The notes under the pieces: model-generated | The model's database searches: none | Seen by the model: the letters and a program-made list of their open reading frames with translations, nothing else | Told to the model about the DNA's origin: nothing | Assembly (NCBI GenBank): GCA_025345505.1 | Contig: JANVCC010000020.1 | Coordinates: 49,580,401-49,644,400 of the forward strand | From: Todiramphus chloris collaris | Taxonomy: Eukaryota > Chordata > Aves > Coraciiformes > Alcedinidae | Direction of reading: 5' to 3' | Length of the DNA stretch: 64,000 nt | Shown: positions 36,986 through 49,700 of the stretch, piece by piece | Numbering within the stretch: position 1 is the stretch's first letter | Layout of the letters: each line of letters begins with the position of its first letter | Made by a program: the position numbers and the translations under genes

Positions 36986-37842
36986 CCTCAGTAAGTTTGC
37001 AGATGACACCAAGTTAGGTGACTGTTGATCTGCTTGAGGGCAAGAATGCTCTTCAGAGCGACCTTGACAGGCTGGATCAGTGGGCTGAGGCCAATCATAT
37101 GGGCTTCAAGAAGGCCAGCTGCCAAGTCCTGCACTTGGACGACAACAACCCCAGGCGCCGTTACAGGCTTGGGGAAGAGCGGCTGGAAAGCTGCTCACCA
37201 GAAAGGGACCTGGGGGTGTTGATCCACCCCTGACTGAACATGAGCCAGCAGTGTGCCCAGGTGGCCGAGAAGGCAAACAGCATCCTGGCCTGGATCAGCA
37301 ATAGTATGGGCAGCAGGAGTGATTGTTCCACTGTACTCAGCAGTGGTGAGGCTGCACCTTGAGTACTGGGTTCAGTTTTGGGCACCTCAGTACAATAAAG
37401 ACATTGAGGTGCTGGAGTGGGCCCAGAGAAGGGCAGCTAAGCTGATGAAAGGTCTGGAGTTACAAGTCTTACGAAGAGCAGCTGAGGGAGCTGTGATTGT
37501 TTAGTCTGAAGGAGGCTGAGGGGAGACCTTATCTCTCTCTACAACCACCTGAAAGGACATTATAGAAAGGTGGGTGGTGGTCTCTTCTCGCAAGTCATAA
37601 CTGATAGGACAAGAGGAAATGGCATCGAGTTGTGCCAGGGGAGGTTTAGACTGGACATCAGGAAAACCTTCTATACCAAAAGGATTATCAAAGCCTGGAA
37701 CAGGCTGCCCAGGGAGGTGGTTGGGTGTATTTAAAAGTTTTGTAGATGTGGTGCTTAAGGGTATGGTGTAGTAGTGGTAGAGTTAGCTAACAGTTGGACT
37801 TGATAATCTTAAAGGTTTTTTCCAACTGTAGTGATTCTGTGA
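36986..37842 (+). mobile_element. CR1 LINE, 5'-truncated copy
   Basis: About 857 bases of the 3' part of a CR1 (chicken repeat 1) non-LTR retrotransposon. It begins a few codons before the RT catalytic motif and runs through the rest of the reverse transcriptase frame, the 3' UTR and the typical tail (GATAATCTTAAAGG, then TCCAACTG, then GATTCTGTGA). There is no poly(A) tail, as expected for CR1. Frameshifts and stops show it is dead. It is longer and less deleted than the copy at 62.8 kb and lies in the same orientation. Confidence 0.96.
36990..37504 (+). pseudogene. CR1 reverse transcriptase C-terminal remnant
   Basis: The frame starts [14 protein letters not shown] (36996-37007) is the catalytic aspartate motif of non-LTR reverse transcriptases. 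A stop at 37026-37028 in this frame, with homology continuing in another frame ([16 protein letters not shown], from about 37063), shows a frameshift near 37020. That second frame ends in TGA at 37231-37233 after LGVLIHP. A third piece with the [21 protein letters not shown] block follows around 37253-37504. In an intact element these blocks form one continuous protein end after the polymerase palm. It encodes no functional enzyme. Confidence 0.85.
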
Positions 37843-40800
37843 CTAATCACGAATCTGAATTTTCTGGCTTTTCTCTAAGCTTTTGTAAGCTTTCTTATTA
37901 TGTTAGTCTCCTGAAAATCTTGTGCATGATTATTTGGGCTTTATAACTATACAAATTTTGCACCTCTTACCTACACTGGGTTACTTTTACACAACGTAAA
38001 CATATTTCTGCATTTCTAAACAGATGACACCTGGATAAAAATTAGTCTAGACACTCTTAACATCCTGTCTTTGGTAAATTTCTTTTCAGCCTGAAGTAAA
38101 ATCTCAGGGGAGTCCACTCTGTTTGTAGACTGAGCATGTACTGGCCATTCAAACTGAACAGCTGGCTTATTGTCTACTACAGAAGAAATTAAACAAGAAA
38201 AATAGGCATTTTTCTCATCTTCATTAGACTTTGATCATAAATCAATTACCATGTATTAGTTAGCTGTGTAGCATGCTCCTTTTAGTGAAGATATTTATTC
38301 CATGTTACTACTGTTCATGACTGACCCTTGGAATGAGTAAATTAGGTACTTAATTCGGTACTTAACTTTACTTGGTTAAGTTAAACGCGGGAAACAGCCT
38401 TGGAAGAAAACTGCTAGTATACAAAAGTTAATTCTTCAGAAGCACAGAAAAGGCAGAACTCAGGTTGCCTGTGATATCCATGCACATATAAGAGGTGGGA
38501 TGAGATGGATCATGTATGGTCTGGTGTGTGACTCTTGCCCTGTCAGTGTGATAGCCCTTAAACAGGAAAGGGACCTCAAAGAACAGCACTGCTAAAATTA
38601 TTCACATCTTGTTAGTAAGTGCACATTGCCACCTCACAAAGCTTTGGCTTTGCTGGAAAAAATGTTCATGGAAAGAGGAAGAAGGTGAACTACCAGTAAA
38701 GTAGATCAAGACTAAAATCCCAAGTGCTACTTAACAAATGGATTTGTTTTGAAGTCATGGCATCAATGATATGTTCTCAAGAGGGTCTCTAGATGTGTCA
38801 AGTTTGAGTTTGCTTGGGAAGGAGAAAATCCTTTTGCTTAAGAGTTTGGGCACTTTTTCTACTTTGTGATGCCTTCCACCCACCTTAATTCCTATTACAC
38901 CTTCTCACTTTGACAGACAAAACCTTGGTTGACATTCAGGCTCCCACTCCTTCTAAAATTAGAAGACAAGTCTGCTAACCCCCCACTAACACCTCTGTCA
39001 GCATCAAGGTACTCGTGAAGTCCCTGGTTTCATGCTCAAGTACAGTTTCTTCCTTGTACATCCTGACATTCGAGAGGAAATCAGTGCTGCTGGTTTAACA
39101 GACATTACTGGCATAAAGGTGATCCTCAGAAGGTTTTAGCCTTTTTAGAGATGCATAAATGAATTGCTGAACTGACAACCCTTTCTGTGGTTTGTTCTTC
39201 TACATGAAAAAGTTGTCCAGAAAGGAAAATCTTTCATTTCAGTCCCATTTCCTGACTCATATCCCTTAGAAACATGTCTGCCACAGCAATGCTTTTACTT
39301 TCTAAGCTGTGTATTTGGTTTATTATGTGTATGTGTGTGTATATATATGCAAACACATACTTACATGTGTGGGTGGGTGTGGGTGTGTGTAGAGTTTTGA
39401 CCAGTTTTTAATCCACTATGATGTTCACTTGACTGTAGAAAAACTATATAATATTCATATCAGAGCTGTTCTACCTCCTTCTCCTTATTATCTTTCTGTA
39501 TTTCCTTCTTTCTTTCACTACATGAGTTTTTAATTCTAATTTTGATGTTTTAATTCTGATTTTTCGTCTGACTATGCAGTAGTCTTTCCATATCGACTTC
39601 TTGAAGGAACGACAGCATGAGATTGCAGGCTTTCTGGTTTGGGGTAAACCTTGTTCTGCATGAAGATACAGCCACATCTCTGGCTTTATCTTTAATAGTA
39701 GTGATACATCAGACTGCACTGTGATGTTGATTACAGACCTAAAACTGAATTAATTCTGTGCAGGACATTTTTGTTTCAGTCACTGCACAACTGGCTATGT
39801 CTGTTATTTTTTTATCTAGAATATATTTTAGAGCTCTTCTCACTGACAATTTCTCCACTGGATTATTGCTTAAGTTTGCACTGTGAATATAACCAGGGCA
39901 GGAGACCTTCTATGTATCATTTCTTTATTGAAAAAGGAAAATGGAATTTCCTTCCAAGTAGAATGGAGAACTATGTAATGTGTTTCACACTTGGCTTTAG
40001 TGATGGTCAAAAAGTCAAAGCTTATCTGCTTCTTTTTAGAGGAAAAGCAAGTGGACATGCATTTGGCATAGCTTTTTCCTTACTAGATGTGTTTATGTAG
40101 GAACAGAGGAAGGAATGAATACATGTAGCACAAGTTGTCAGGGAGCCGCCAAGTTGTTTATCCTGTTTCCTTCAGGTAGGGTTTGTTTTCTATGTTTGGC
40201 TTAGTTATGCCAATAAACATTTGTAGATCAAAATGGTGTTTATTCAGGAAAGAAGCTAAAGGTTTCAGACTTAGAACATGGGTAAATGCAGGGTCAGTGT
40301 TCTTACGCTGATCCACTGCTTTCAAATTCCTATGAATTAATCCGAATTTTTTTCCTACTTCACTTGGCTTCAAATATCTTTTTGAACATATCTATTCATC
40401 AGCATTGAATCAAAAGCTTGGCAGCTATTTCTTGATTAAATAATTATTCCCAAACTAATAAACATCACAGCAGGGTTTAATTAATGTATGTCAGTCATAT
40501 GGCACTCTTTTCTTTTTTTCTTCTTCTTTCTCTAAAAATACAGTGCTCTGAAATTAGTACCTGCAGAACAAAGGTGTGGACTTTTTTCTGCAGTGGTCCG
40601 TGGGAAAGATATGTAGATTGCATCCACTTATTCTTCTGTTTAGGCAGGGATGTCTCATTTTTTAAACGTTTCCTGACAGAAAAGCTGCAAAAAAACTTGC
40701 TAGGAACCCTCCTTACCCCCGTAGGACTGTTAATGGAACAAACACAACTCTGCTGTGACTTTTGTATTTGCAGTTTTATGTTAGCAGTGGCATTAACCTC

Positions 40801-43211
40801 AGTGTACATCAGTGTGTCTGCTTAATTCTGCTACTTGATCATCTTTTGAAGATATCATAAGCTGGAAAGATAAGGTTCATACATTTAAAAATATAATGAT
40901 ATTAGCATCTTTTTGGGGTAGGATATGTGCTACTGGTGATCACATGTATGTGCAGCCTGGTCTGCACTTTTCCCTCCCCTAATGGAATGTAAAGCTGTGG
41001 TTGGTTTTCCTCAGAGCTGTAGGGAATGGGATCTCCTTGCCTGGCTTGGGAGGAGAAATCATCTTCTCCAACATTAAAAGTCATGCACTAACAACTTTTT
41101 AGCATCTATCTCCCAGACCAGAACCCATACTGAGATTCAGTCAATGTTGAATATATAGCTTACAGTTTAAAAATATTAAACCCTGAAACATTATGCAGGA
41201 TTTCATGTTCTGTAGTTATGCATTCAAAGCATCTGAGCAACTGTGAATGTACTGCCTAAGGATGTCAAGTATGAACATACGGTTGTGATGAAGGCATGCT
41301 GATATCTTTGACGTCAGATGAGATAATATCAATTAAGAAACATACTTGATTATTTTTGTGTTTCATTTTTCTCTTTGACATCATTGATAGTGAATCTCTG
41401 TATATGCATAAACTTCAAATTAACTTAAGCTGCTGGACGAAAAGTGTTTTAATGTAAAAAAAACAGACAAAAAAAGATTAGTCTAAGGGGTTCCAGTGCA
41501 GTTTTCATACCTAACTACCCAGGAGTTTTATGATGTTCTTCATGTTCACCCTGAACACACATTTATGGTGCAATATGTAGAAATCAAGTTTTAAAATAAG
41601 CAGTCAAAGTTCTTCAATTGTATCTCATTGCATGACCTTGATGAAACTATTTCCAATGTGCAGAAGGGCTGGATAACTATTATCATATTTTGCATGAAGT
41701 ACGGTCTGCTTTGAAGTTTGCAGAATCTTTTCCTGGGCACTTTGTAGGATTAGGCTTTCTACATGAACAAAGTTGCTTCTTTAAGGAATGTATTTCCAGA
41801 TGGAGTGATGTTCAACTGAGATGTAGAACGACTTCAAACAACCACAGGATATATTGAGAAATTATATTATTCATAACCTCATCAAGAATTACATTTTAGG
41901 AGATTATAGAATGACCTCATCTTTTATTTGGACAGTGTTATGTTTTCTGTCTTCAGTGCGGACCTGAGTGAAACACTCTCTGGGTGAGGTGATTATTCTC
42001 AATTTGCATAAAGGATTCTATTCCCATAAATAGGTACATAAATAACTTTGCACTCGAGTAATCCTTTTGAAGGGAATGGGATAAAATATTAGTTAATTTT
42101 GATCAGAAGAGAGTATTCACAAAAGATTTGGAGTTTAATATTGTTCTGTAGTTTCCTAGCTTGCTGCATTCACTGCAGCCTTTCTTCCAGTGGGTTTTAC
42201 ATGTCTAATCTTTGAGGGAGGGGAAAATTTCTTGGCATTCTGTGTATGCTTCACTTCATATAAGTGATCAGTTTTGATATTTACTGACCGTATGCTTAAT
42301 TTGGTACTTAATTAGTAGCAAATATTCAGAAAACATTAAATTTCTTACCGCGAGGGAAGTCATCTCAGGCTTTTTACAAAGGCTGAAATTCCCATCCTCT
42401 GTTGAATATGTATTTCCAAGTGTGCAGAATGGTTGTTTGACTGATGTGTTTTTAAATGAATACATATGCTTTCCGACAATTACACAAAATTCTAACAAAA
42501 GTTTGTCAAACAAAGAGGGCAGTGATAAAATCCTTCTGTTCATACTAAGAATTTGCTAACAACCTGCATGATGTGCCATGCTGCCAGGAAAGCATCTGGG
42601 CTGCAATGATTCCAGTGCAACTGGCCGTGGCATGTGTGCCTTGCTGCTCAGACGTTTTGGACCTACCCATGCCAAAGAGGGATTTCTGAGCCAGCAGTAG
42701 AGCAGCCCAGCTACAGTGGAAGCATGGGATCAAGTGTCATATTCTTACTTATGAGAAGGTTTCAGAGCCTTCACGCTGTTTCTTACACATTGCTGGGAGT
42801 CTCAGGAAGGTTCTTTCCTCTCCTCATTTGTTTCATTCTCTATGCATTGCTTTTTTCCCTGTATTTTGAATGATACCCATGAAGTGGTTCATTTGATGGG
42901 ATACCAACTACCTTTTATGCCTCCTTATCACACCAGAACAGATGTCTACTAGCACCATACCTTGGTAGTGCCAGGACTCTGGAAATGGCATTGTTCAACA
43001 GCCACTACTGCGGAGCAATTGGTTTCAGCATCAGCTGCAGTATGGAACAGAGAGGTCAGCTGCTCCCTATAAAGCCCAGGCCTTGCTTGCATTGTAACAG
43101 CAAGGCACATGGCGTCTTCTCCACATCTAACTTGTGATGGGAGTTTCCTGAGCATTCACAAGTGGCCTAATGCTATGATGAAGTCAGCAGTCAAGATTAC
43201 CGTCGTTAGGC
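37843..43211. other. Unique DNA, no gene seen
   Basis: Apart from the TG/TA tract at 39324-39392 nothing is recognisable. Stop-poor frames at 39771-40100, 40484-40825 and 42545-42873 have no domain signature and no splice context. Confidence 0.5.
39324..39392 (+). repeat. TG/TA-rich compound microsatellite
   Basis: Imperfect (TG)n, (TA)n and GGGTGGGTGT units run together, broken by an ACACATACTTACATG segment that is partly complementary to the TG units. Confidence 0.8.
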
Positions 43212-43737
43212 TGTGCTGAAAATTCCACCGTGGAGACTAAGAGACCTTCAGGGTGTAACTGCGAGGTTTACTTAACTGCAGGGCCACACAAAAGAGAAGC
43301 TGTACCTGGATTTATATACAGGGTGTTTCTAGGTCAACTAAATGAAGGCAGTAGCTGTAACTCACAACAGAGAAATCCAGGAGGCCTGTATGAAGCATGA
43401 AATCAGGAGTAAGTGGAGATGCAAGGGAATGGTGTTCAGGCTCCCAAACATAACCCTCAAGCACTCTCTGCCCCTCACTCTCAGCTGAGAAGCTGCAGCT
43501 CATGCTGCGGTCCATCTGTACCCTGCAGTGGGTACGTGTTTCCAGTCAGGGTTGTATACACAGCGGTATATATGAATGAGCTGATCCTCAGGAGGCAACA
43601 CCTGAAGAAGCATAGGTCTTCCTTAGCCCACATCCCTTCCCTCCCAGGAAAGGATAAACTCCATCCTGCTGAATGCAGCATCGTTCTTCTTATGGCTAAG
43701 TTTTATGGCAAACACCATAGGAAAGCTGACACTAGGC
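43206..43737. repeat. 6-bp target-site duplication flanking the solo LTR
   Basis: TTAGGC at 43206-43211 and CTAGGC at 43732-43737 abut the two ends of the LTR exactly and match at five of six bases. Six-base duplications are typical of alpha- and betaretrovirus-like elements. Confidence 0.7.
43212..43731 (-). mobile_element. Solo LTR of an endogenous retrovirus
   Basis: The 520-bp element starts TGTGCTGA and ends GCTGACA on the plus strand, so on its own minus strand it runs TGT...ACA. On that strand a TATATAAA TATA box (plus-strand 43311-43318) is followed 38 bases later by an AGTAAA polyadenylation-type signal (plus-strand 43267-43272) and about 55 bases of U5, the canonical U3-R-U5 layout. 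The flanking 6-bp duplication supports insertion by an integrase. No gag, pol or env is present, so the provirus has been reduced to one LTR by recombination. Open frames here (such as 43413-43859) are shadows. The 6-bp duplication suggests an ERVK-type element; the family is not identified. Confidence 0.8.
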
Positions 43738-45212
43738 TGAGGATTTGGGAGATCTGTAAGCCTATTGTTCCTGGTCTGGATTCCTTGATAAAATGTCACT
43801 TGTATTCACCATACATAATTCTCAGCACTATTTTGCTGGCAGAGAATGAATTGGGCTGAGTGTCGCAAGCTCTTGAAGCTCTTTGAAACTTGATTCTGGG
43901 AGATGATTCATGCAAGTAGGTAGAAGTACTGACAGCAAGGACACAGGATCCGAGAGCATGTCTAATCTTCCAACATTGTAGTTCTTGACTTGGTGAACAA
44001 CCTTACTCTCCTACAAACTGGTTGTACCTGGCTGTAGGTTTGGATTTTGTTCTGCATTTTCACTACAGTGCTGTGGATTACTCTGTTCCTAGCTGCATTA
44101 AGTATCAGCCATTGCTGCTTAATGTTGGGAAAAGTCCAGCCTGGTTCTCAGGGAAATATGTGGCACCCGATTTCTTTGCTGTAACCAGTTTACTACATAA
44201 TATTAGATAAAATGAGTCTCCAGGGTACGGTGTGTTAAAGCAGTGTCAAAACCATTGAATCCATTTCCCCACAAAGTATAAAAAGAGATACAGCTCTGCA
44301 AGCAGAACACTTTTTCATAGCATAGATAGAGGTCAAATATGAGAGACCTACACTGCAAAATGTTTTGGACAGTGTTTAATGACCAGCAGTCTTTCTTGTG
44401 CTAATCTGTCCTTCTCTAGGAATATTTTCAGTTACTCTTTGAGTTGCGCAGATTCATTTTATTTTGTTTCCTCTACTGTCAGGCTGTTGTTTTATATGAG
44501 CTGGCAGGTGAGAGCTTTCCAGGCTTGGAGGTAGCAGAAATTGCTATATCTGGGGAAGAAGGTGTCATTTATCAAATGCCATTAACTTTAGAAGTATTTT
44601 ATACTCTACAGATGAATCTGGACATTTTCATTACATATTAGACAATGGACTGTGTAGGCTGCATAATATAAAACATTTGAGAATACTTTAAAACATTATC
44701 TGACAGAAACCTTTCCAAAAAAAACAGATCCAAAGAGCATTTGTATGAACTATTCATTAAAATAAATAACATTCACCTCTGTTAAGAGCCAGAGGAGAGA
44801 GCACTTTATTTTCTCTTTGCTGGTGGGGATTGCCTACTTTTCCCTGCTTGCAACTGTTCTGTAAAATTATGGCTTTTCTTTCAAAATCAGCAACAGTACA
44901 ATAGGTTATCCAGAAAAGTAATTGTCAAGCTTTCCCTGCTCAAAGCCAAGCTGTGAATAAAATATGAAAGGGCTGCTTTTAAAATATAATTTCCAGTTAC
45001 TGTTTTATTATCCATTTAAATTTTGGCATTATGCTTTTTAATTGTATTTTATTATTAGAAATCTCACAGGTTGTCATCTGGGAAGAAAAGAATAGATATA
45101 AAACCTTAAGAAGTTTAAGAAATCCTATGGGATATAGGGCAAGTCTTAGTAATGGCATATCTCACACTCTCTGGAGTTTGTACATTCAAATATTAATGTG
45201 TACCTGCAATTT

Positions 45213-45243
<31 letters not shown>

Positions 45244-46295
45244 ACTTGTCTTAAGACAGGAAAAAAGATTAGGTATTTACTCTCGAAACTGTAACCACAA
45301 GAAAGGTGGGAGCTAAACTATTAGCTGGCTCCCACTTTGTTACTGAAACATATAGGTAGGTTTTATTTTGCTGCTAGAAACTGGTGTCAAAAGCACCAAC
45401 TGAAGTCAGGACAAAAAAAAAAAATAAAAATTACCTTATCAGGGCCGATGCAGGTGAAGTTCACGTTCACTGCATGTACATTTTAGGATCAAGTCAGTGA
45501 GTCTCTCTGCTATCAGTGGTGTCTGGATGCAGGGATAAAGTTCACCTGCATCTAGATGACTGTTAGAAATGCATACAAATAAAAGCAAATGTGTGAAGGC
45601 AAGTTTGCTACATGGCATTTACACATATACCTGTGGTAGGTGACTGAATATGATTAAATGTCCCTGGGGCAGGAAATGCTGGAAACATGAGCATCAAGAA
45701 GTTGCTTTATATTCAGTTATAGAGTGTGGCTTTTCCTAATTGTAATGTTTGATGACAGAGACTAAAATAGATGCATTATGTAATGCTCAAATAAGAGAGA
45801 TGGTTGAAATAGAGTTGCCAATCCAGCCGCCTCCAACAACGTAGGTGTCTACAAGTCTGGGGTTGCATTTGAATCAGATGATCAGAGCCTTAAAGTTTTC
45901 CAAAATGTCTGAAGTTGCAGTACCGAAATTAAATGCAGCCACGTAAGAGATTTAGCCAAAGGGGTGGGGAAGATGTGACCCTGTAAACTACTTTCCAGCT
46001 TCTGCCCAAATTAGAGATTGAAAAGTAGATCTGTGAAGGTGTTCAGTGGTAAAGGGAGCAGGCGCTTGCAAGAGTCCCAGTGGGCACCTGTGGATGCTTT
46101 TGAAAAGTGACCAAAAGCCACTTGAGAAAATGTTTATTATTTAAATTTATAAATTAGAAACATGCATCTGTATATGAAGCCTGTACCTGATCTGTCATCT
46201 CAATTTTAGTCCATGAATGTACCTGAAATTAAGAAAATAATAGCAAAAAGTAATAAATAAAGTATTTGATAAAAAAGTGGGGAAACAAAGGTAGA
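43732..46295. other. Unique AT-rich DNA, no gene seen
   Basis: Contains the A24 run at 45219-45242. A possible tiny exon at 44483-44507 is discussed as a finding. Block 44700-45000 has many TAAAATA/MEF2-like words but nothing decisive. Confidence 0.45.
45219..45242 (+). repeat. Homopolymer A24
   Basis: Twenty-four consecutive A residues. The upstream bases do not resemble a retrocopied gene or a known SINE or LINE, so it is treated as simple sequence. Confidence 0.9.
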
Positions 46296-46369
46296 ATTTG
46301 TTTTTCTGGTTGGTTTTTTGATTGGAGTTTGGTTTTCCCCAGGTTGGTATTTTTCTGTCTATTAATTGT

Positions 46370-46760
46370 TAACTCACTTTCATTAACTCATGAAAATGCA
46401 AATGCGTGTAACACAGAATGAAGATGTTTTACCAACAAGATTAATTAATTATTGAGGCAGCCAATTAATAGCACTGAGTAATGTTCTTAAGTCAAGTACA
46501 CGGTGCAAGAAACGGTTGCTGTGTAGGATTAAACTGAAGCGCCGTATCCCAAGTGAGAAACACAAATGTAAAGCCTGTATCCAGCGGCTAGAAACTTCCA
46601 AAGGAGAGGCGGACGCAACTGCTATTTGGAGGAGATGTACAAACTCATTAAGACAGCTCCATCTTGGGAAAAGAAAAAAATTACATTGCCTTTGTGCTGC
46701 ATTTACTTATGCATCTGCTTTTGGCTTCAGCCACAGTTTTTTTTTCAGGAAAGTACAAAT
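46370..46760. promoter_or_regulatory. Possible conserved enhancer-like block
   Basis: The left half is packed with homeodomain and POU words: TTAATTGTTAACTCA, an ATGCAAAT octamer at 46396-46403, GATTAATTAATTATTG and CCAATTAATAG. The right half is non-repetitive and unusually rich in CpG for this window (GCGCCG, AGCGGC, GGCGGACGC). This texture is common in deeply conserved developmental enhancers. It is inferred from motif density; two overlapping open frames (90 and 84 codons) carry no signature. Confidence 0.3.
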
Positions 46761-49700
46761 TCTGTCAAATGTTATTATGGCTGCCTGAGTGATGAAATGG
46801 TATTTTTCCTGCCTTGGAGCAATTCCCACTCTGTTCTTCTGGAGACAGTAGCTCCCTCCTCCTGTTCTTTGAACATCTAATCCTGAATATTGAGTTAAGC
46901 CAGACTTTCAGGTCTTGATCCCTTCTCAGAGCTTCATGGGCACTGAGGTTACACAGCTGGCAGTCAGTGCTCTGGGTTCTGATGCTTCCCAAAGCCTGGC
47001 AGCAGTTCAGTTTAGCACCTGTCATAAATTAGGCTCCTGTTCTAGTGCAGCTATTAGTATAGAAGGTCTTGACTCTGTCCTCAGCTTGTTTCAAATGTGC
47101 TAATTGTTCTGTACATCTTGTGGTGTCCAAGTAGTGATGGACAGGGTGAGTGTTGGCGTCTGCAATGTGGCTGAATTTTCCTTCTGCTGGAATCTTCAGG
47201 TGCTGCTGCTAACCTCAGAGTGGTTCCTTGTGAGTTTGATTTCCAGTCAGCAGTGGGATTTTACTTAACTATAAACTTCAGGATTGCTTGATACTTATGC
47301 CTTTAGATAGTTCATTACGTGTAAAAGCTCATTTTCAGTGTTGCAAAATAATTGTGTCATTACTGTATTATTGTTTATACATACATGTGAACTTCCATCA
47401 AATATTTATATTGGCCTAATTCAGACCTGACATTCAGAAGGCTTCACTGATTTACAGTGATGAAGCCAGGTAAATAATCTATTTGCATGAAAACTCATTT
47501 CTGTGATTAAGTATCATTTTCACTCAGATAGTTGCTCCAAACTGCAGCTTGGATACCAGCCTCCTTTTGCTGTCTCTTCACTTTCCTAGGAAAAGTGGGG
47601 AGCGTGCTGTTGCCAGATTTGTGCATGTCCTCTATAGTTGCACTGTAATTTTAATTTCTGTGAGAAGCTCTGGGGGTGTCTGCAGTCCCTGCAGAACTGT
47701 CTTAAGGAATCACAAGAAAGCATCTACTACCTGGTAGACTTTTACAGCACCTTCTCCAGTCTACCTGCCAGCATGGAGTGGTAGCACTTCATATAGGAAG
47801 CCACATTATTATGCTTCTGAATAGTTATATATGTAGTTATATTCTAAGTAAGACTCAGTTTAGAGAAAGAAGTGGAAAGAGAATTGACAGATTGGATGTT
47901 TGCTCTTTGAGCCTTACTCCTGTTTGGACTCAAAAAGCAAAAGCCTTTCTGTAGCCAAGTCTAAGTTACGGGAATCAGGAGGACATCATGGCTCTACAGA
48001 GGAGACCAGAGAGGCACCATCTTCATGTCCTGGTTTTTGATGACCAGCAACCAAGATGTGTGTGCAGGGAGGGAGCTGCCAGTTGCCCCATGATGTTGGG
48101 AAGTCATGACTGCATTTGTGTCCTGCAGTTTGAGGTCAATGTGGCTGAACATCCAGCTCCCTGTGGTGTCTTGCTCCTCTGGCCACGGCTGCCTCGGCAC
48201 CCGAGGTGTGAAGGGCCATGGGCATGAGAGCTGAGTGCTTGCTGCCTCTGGGATAGTTTGCTCTGAACTCCGGGGGTGTTCATCACCAACTACGACTGCA
48301 GATGCAGGGCTGGAGCTGCTGTCTTAAGCACAGACCTGATTTCAGAAACTGAAACTCAGTGGTTTGTTCGTGTGCCTGTTAGTTGCGAAACACATCTCTC
48401 TGGTTTATCAGTTCCCTCGGGGATCTCTGCTGCTTATCATTCCTGCTCCCATTTCTCTTCCATTATTAATTAATCTTTGTCAAGTGAAGCCACAAATTAC
48501 GTGTCAGATCAATGATTGGATTTCACCTACTTTCCCTTGGGCTTTCAGTAAGAAAGGATATCACTTACTCTGGGTGGATTACCAGAGTGGATTAGACTAT
48601 TGTGGGTGTACGCTCTGCTTTCTGCTGCCACCATGGATAAGAAAAATCTGATCTGACAGCTGCAGGTCAGTACATGCTTTACATTAAGCTGTAGGTGATG
48701 GAATAGGTTGCTAAAAGAGATGATTGTGTTTGTGAGCTAAGCAGGAGTCTCAAAAACATTGGAGGTTCAAAGTGCTGACCTGAACACTGTTGGTGTTTAA
48801 GATTACAAAAAAAGCAGGGAAGGCATTGAATGGGCTATAAATACTTGTTTGTGGAGGGTAGGAGCACGCTTTTCAGTAAACTATTTCATAACAGCTGCTG
48901 GAGGTGGCTTATGCCTTCATCCGAGGAGGTGGTTTGGGGTGTCGTGGAGCAGGATATTGCAGTAGCAGAACTGCTATAGTGCTCAAGCTTCTAAATTTAT
49001 GTTTCCCATTTTCCTTTGTTTCATCTTTATCATTTTTCATGCTGTGTTTACATAAGTGCATAATATATTCCCTTCCTTCATTATCTTGTAATCCATTTTA
49101 ATAGAGTCCCGCAAAGTTTGGGCAGAGGAAATAAAACTGCCCAGCTTTGATGGGTTCCCTGGTGTCAGGTACTTAGAAGTGGCATGTTTGTTGTCAGCAC
49201 TTGGGAGAAAGGAAGGCAACCAGCAGAATTGCTGTTGAGTGCATACAGATGTGCCACTGACACAGTTCTGATGGACTGGGACTAGGACAGGAAAAGGAGC
49301 ACATTCGCTTCTTTTAAGGAGGGAGAATGTGAGTAACATTAGGGTCATAATTTATACATCACTGAATAAACAGTGTTTTACTGTTGTGTACTTGTTAGGC
49401 ATTTATAATCATCTGCATGTATTAAGTGTTTGTTAGGCTTGGGAAGTAGGTGCTCAGGATATTGAATTTATTACTTTGGAGTTTATTGAATTTCCTTTGA
49501 ATTTCTTTGTTGATGTAATGTCACCATCATGCTTATCATGTGCAGCATGGCTTTTCTGTGCAGCAGCAAGTAAATACAGCCATGTGGTTTGGGGATGTTG
49601 TTAATGACTAGAGCTACTCTGAGCAGATGAAGGACACGAGACTGATCCCAAACCTACTTTTTGGTTCCCCCAAGCTAGACTTGAAAGTCTGGATTTAGAC

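Noticed and set aside
40983-40994. TGGAATGTAAAG, identical to the first 12 bases of mature miR-1
   Set aside because: The remaining bases do not match and no complementary arm is visible within 60 bases, so it is coincidence.
43413-43859. 148-codon open frame on the plus strand
   Set aside because: It lies mostly inside the minus-strand solo LTR and is antisense to it.
48700-48800. Possible very old CR1 fragment (GGAATAGGTTGCTAAAAGAG)
   Set aside because: The similarity to the CR1 GGAACAGGCTGCCCAG region is short and no other CR1 words follow.
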